NCBI GenBank assembly: GCA_012295275.1
Contig: CM022679.1
Coordinates: forward strand, 26,099,474 to 26,163,473
Reading direction: 5' to 3'
Length of the DNA: 64,000 bases
Source of the DNA: Chrysomallon squamiferum
Taxonomy: Eukaryota > Mollusca > Gastropoda > Neomphalida > Peltospiridae
Each line of letters starts with the position of its first letter. Position 1 is the first letter of the stretch. This document shows, piece by piece, positions 61,337-64,000 of the stretch. The translations under genes were made by a program, and so were the position numbers. Under the pieces are notes generated by a model. That model ran no database searches and was not told the origin of the DNA. It saw only the letters and a list, made by a program, of their open reading frames with translations.

Positions 61337-61542
61337 AATTGTACGAAATCGCGCAGCCGACTCAGCTCGAGGCTCCCCGTCCAGTCAATCAAGCCCGACA
61401 GGCGTGGTCGAGGGACAGGCAATGTCTCAAGCAAGCCCCTCCCCCAACGGAGACGTGGTGTTACAAAGATCTGGCCCGTATACGATTAGCGGAATCCTCA
61501 GCACGTCAAACCCCGCGAAGAGGAAAGGAGATTCTGATAATG
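61337..61542 (+). CDS. Pax2/5/8: Pax2/5/8 exon 4: end of paired domain, linker, octapeptide
   Basis: Acceptor TTTACAG|A completes AGA (Arg), giving SSINR-IVRNRAADSARG, the end of the paired domain. A Ser/Pro-rich linker follows, then the octapeptide YTISGILS (61479-61502), then a basic KRKG segment and the strong donor G|GTAAGT at 61543 in phase 1. Length is 206 nt, 68 full codons. The octapeptide (eh1-like) recruits Groucho/TLE corepressors in Pax proteins; the Pax2/5/8 form is usually YSINGILG or YSINGLLG. Here Tyr1, Ile3, Gly5, Ile6 and Leu7 are kept while positions 2, 4 and 8 differ. The KRK segment aligns with the KRKRDE stretch after the vertebrate octapeptide. Downstream exons are outside the window. 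Confidence 0.95.
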
Positions 61543-62489
61543 GTAAGTTTTTTTTTTTTTTTGTGGGTGCTTTTTGGGGGTTGGAGAGGAGGTGGGTGGA
61601 CGTGGGGGTTCGGGAATGATTACGTTGTGAGGTAGAAAGGGAGAATAATTATGTAGATTATAAGAAGAGTGTAAGAAAAAAAAAGAAAAGAAAGGAAAGA
61701 AAGAATGAAGAGCGAGGAGGTATGGTGGAAAAGGATTCCGGTCTGGGAGGAAAAGTTTAGATCGGGAAAAAAATGAAAAGAAAGAATGAAAAAAAATGAA
61801 TGAATGAAAGATACAAAGACAAAAGGAAGGAATTAAAGAGATAAAACGAAACAATGAATGAAAGAAAGGGAAAAGAAAAAGGAAGAAAGAATAAACAACA
61901 AAAAAAGAAGAAAAAAATGAACTATAGGAAGAAAAAAAAAAGAAAAAAAAAAAAAAAAGAAAAAAAAAAGAAAACATTAAAAGAAAAATGAAAACACAAA
62001 AGAAGTAACAAAACCCCAAATACAAACAAACAAACAAACAAACAAAATCACAGAAATTATTATTTTTTTTTTTTTTTTCACACCTACAAAACCTACAAGT
62101 CTAATAAACAAAATGTCAACAGCTTCCCCAACAACCCAGAAAACGTTCGGCATTTTCCGCAAGTTTTAACGGCGGATTTAATCACGAAATACGAAACTCG
62201 GCCTTCCCGGCCTAGCTCTGCGTCTGAATTATTCATTTGAATAATGAAGGGGAATCACCCTGGGGAAAACGTCATCCGACTCCGTGCCACTTTCCGCACG
62301 CATCATCGTTAATACCGCGGGAACTACGACGTCTTCTGACACACAGCAACGTGGAAGACGACTTCCCCGGCGTATTAAACGGACAATTTACTTCCAGACA
62401 TCAGGCTTGGACAGGTAGAATGGCCTGGGGAGTGGTGATTGAGAATCTGAAACCGTACCGGGACAGATTCGCGGATAAGAACAAGCCCG

Positions 62490-62540
62490 AGGGGGGTGGG
62501 TTGGTTGGTGGGGTTGGTGAGGTTGGGGGGTTGGGAATGG
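62490..62540 (+). other. G-rich stretch, possible G-quadruplex
   Basis: Runs GGGGGG, GGG, GGGG and GGGGGG are separated by short T- and A-containing loops in the sense strand of intron 4. Confidence 0.5.
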
Positions 62541-62624
62541 AGAAGGTTGCTGAAGGTGTGAGAACAAAAAGTTATTTTGGGATTTAGTTTTAATAATAAT
62601 AATAATAATAATGGAGAGATAGTC

Positions 62625-62690
62625 TGATAGGCAGGCAGAAAGGCAGACAGACAGACAGACAGACAGACAGATAGACAGATAGATAAATAA
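62625..62690. repeat. GGCA/CAGA tetranucleotide repeat
   Basis: GGCAGA units pass into (CAGA)n and then TAGA units. Confidence 0.92.
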
Positions 62691-63839
62691 GACACAGACA
62701 TAGATATTCAAATACACAAACATAAAGAACATACACATACATACACATACATACATAAATGCATACATATATACATACATTCATTTAATAAATTAAATAA
62801 TAAGGTTTAAAAATTGTTAAATTAAAACAATGCTATGTCATTGTTGAATTTGAGCTTTTTTCGAATCACGCACACACACACGCACACGCACACGCACACA
62901 CTAAAAACATGAACATATTGTACACCTGAGCTGAATGTCGAAATTAATTAAATTGTAAACAGACACGAAAATTGAAATTTCTTCAATCCATATGTCACAT
63001 ATAATGTGATTGTCAATTTGAAAAAAAAAAGAAAAAAAATGAAGAAAAAAAAAAATTATTTAGAAAACGAAAATTAATAATTAAAAACATAAAAAAGATA
63101 AAAAAAATTAAAAGAAAACAGGAGGAAAGTAGGAAAAGGCAAAATAGACTAATTAAAAATATAAAATGAACGAAAATTAAAAACAGAAAAGAACGAAATA
63201 AAAGAAAAGAAAATTAAAAGTAACAAAAAAAAAAATAAAAAAATAAAAAAATAAAAAAAATAATTGTAATAATAAATGAAAACAGAAAAAATATATTTTT
63301 AAACTTTAAAAAAAGAAAAAGAAATTAAATTTAAAAAAAAACAAAAAAAAAAAACAGCTGTAATTGGCTGATATATAATTTCTTTTCTTCTTCTTAATGT
63401 ACGGTTTCCGGAAACGCACGAACTGGCTCTCTTGTTACAACAGATCGGTAAATAAAAAAAAAGAGCAGGTTGTCTATTGTCAAATCAGCTCTGCTTTCCG
63501 TCAATCCATCATCATCGACAACGACCATGTTCATTTTGCTTGTCACGTTGTGGTTTTTTGTATCTACAAGAGTTTAAACTGCCTCTTGACAAAAAAAAAA
63601 AAAAAAAAAAAAAAAACCTTCGTCCGCATATTCTCGCTACTTAAGAAATAATGAACATCAACACTTAGGAAGTAACTGAAGCGAAGATCAAACAGTCTGA
63701 AGTTCAGTGTTTGGATGTAGAGTTTTTTTTTAAATGTTACTCGGAGAGAAACTGACTGTCTTTTTTTTTGGGGGGGGGTCGTCAAGAGACAGGTGTTGCG
63801 CGCGCACGTAACGTGAATTTTGAAACCGAGGTTGCGCGA

Positions 63840-63890
63840 GGCGGTCTTGACGTCGATAGCACGTGACGTTTCAATTGTGTGACGTTAATG
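63840..63890. promoter_or_regulatory. Three TGACGT CRE half-sites at 16-bp spacing, with E-box
   Basis: TGACGT starts at 63848, 63864 and 63880, all on the same strand. CACGTG at 63860-63865 overlaps the second. The surrounding 63780-63900 is CpG-containing and repeat-free. Candidate bZIP/bHLH-bound element; function inferred. Confidence 0.38.
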
Positions 63891-64000
63891 AAGACTAATA
63901 TTTTCGCCTTCAGCCATTAATTTTGCAGAAATCGTTTTTAATTTTTCTTTCTTTCTTTCTTGTTCTTTTTATTTCTGATATTTTTCTTTTTCCCGTCCTC

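Larger units (their letters stand above)
61543..64000 (+). other. Intron 4, partial
   Basis: After the donor come poly-T and G-runs (61550-61615), then about 400 nt of purine-rich sequence (A and AAAG runs to about 61980) and CAAA units. A complex island runs at about 62080-62560 and ends in a G-rich stretch (62490-62540). CAGA/ATAC repeats (62625-62780), A-rich DNA, and a complex CpG-containing island at 63770-63920 with three regularly spaced CRE half-sites follow. No exon recognised before the window ends. Confidence 0.55.

Noticed and set aside
61498-62037. 179-residue minus-strand ORF overlapping exon 4
   Set aside because: Phe/Ser-rich translation of purine-rich intron; antisense to a secure coding exon.
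62237-62587. 116-residue plus-strand ORF in intron 4
   Set aside because: Not low-complexity at first, but no recognisable domain, ends in G-rich repeat, and no splice signals fit the Pax frame.

Overview
The window is animal genomic DNA from one large-intron gene on the plus strand: the 5' part of a Pax2/5/8 transcription factor gene. Three internal coding exons are secure. Exon 2 (37617-37782, 166 nt) and exon 3 (47684-47881, 198 nt) encode almost all of the paired domain. Exon 4 (61337-61542, 206 nt) encodes the end of that domain, a linker, a diverged octapeptide and a basic KRK segment. Donors, acceptors and phases join without a break. The rest of the gene (partial homeodomain region, transactivation region, 3' UTR) lies beyond position 64000.

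The most interesting part is the 5' end. Three different short open exons (1a at 523-751, 1b at 27487-27580, 1c at 30406-30571) each have an in-frame upstream stop, a usable ATG, and a GTAA donor in phase 1. Phase 1 is exactly what the exon 2 acceptor requires. Each would give a different N-terminus before the same HGGVNQLGG start of the paired domain. This suggests at least three alternative promoters or first exons spread over 30 kb. Islands of complex, promoter-like sequence lie upstream of 1b (about 26.85-27.17 kb) and 1c (about 29.44-29.76 kb).

The remaining ~98% is intron or upstream DNA. It is AT-rich and extraordinarily full of microsatellites: (CT)n/(GA)n, (TTA)n, (TTTA)n, (TA)n, CTAT/CTGT and ATAC tetranucleotides, and poly-A/T. 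Two clean minisatellites stand out. One is a 2 kb, ~30-bp-unit array in intron 1 (9491-11502); the other is a 37-bp-unit array in intron 2 (45740-46134). Several older, decayed tandem repeats also occur. There is an 89-bp near-palindrome just upstream of exon 2, and there are two tRNA-derived SINE-like fragments. I found no transposase or reverse transcriptase, no rRNA or canonical tRNA gene, and no convincing second protein gene. Most long ORFs here are translated microsatellites.

The organism is probably a lophotrochozoan, most likely a mollusc. The very long introns and heavy simple-repeat content would fit a cephalopod, but this is inference from texture and not proven by the sequence. 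Layout: upstream/5' UTR (1-522); exon 1a; intron 1 (752-37616, containing exons 1b and 1c); exon 2; intron 2 (37783-47683); exon 3; intron 3 (47882-61336); exon 4; start of intron 4 (61543-64000).
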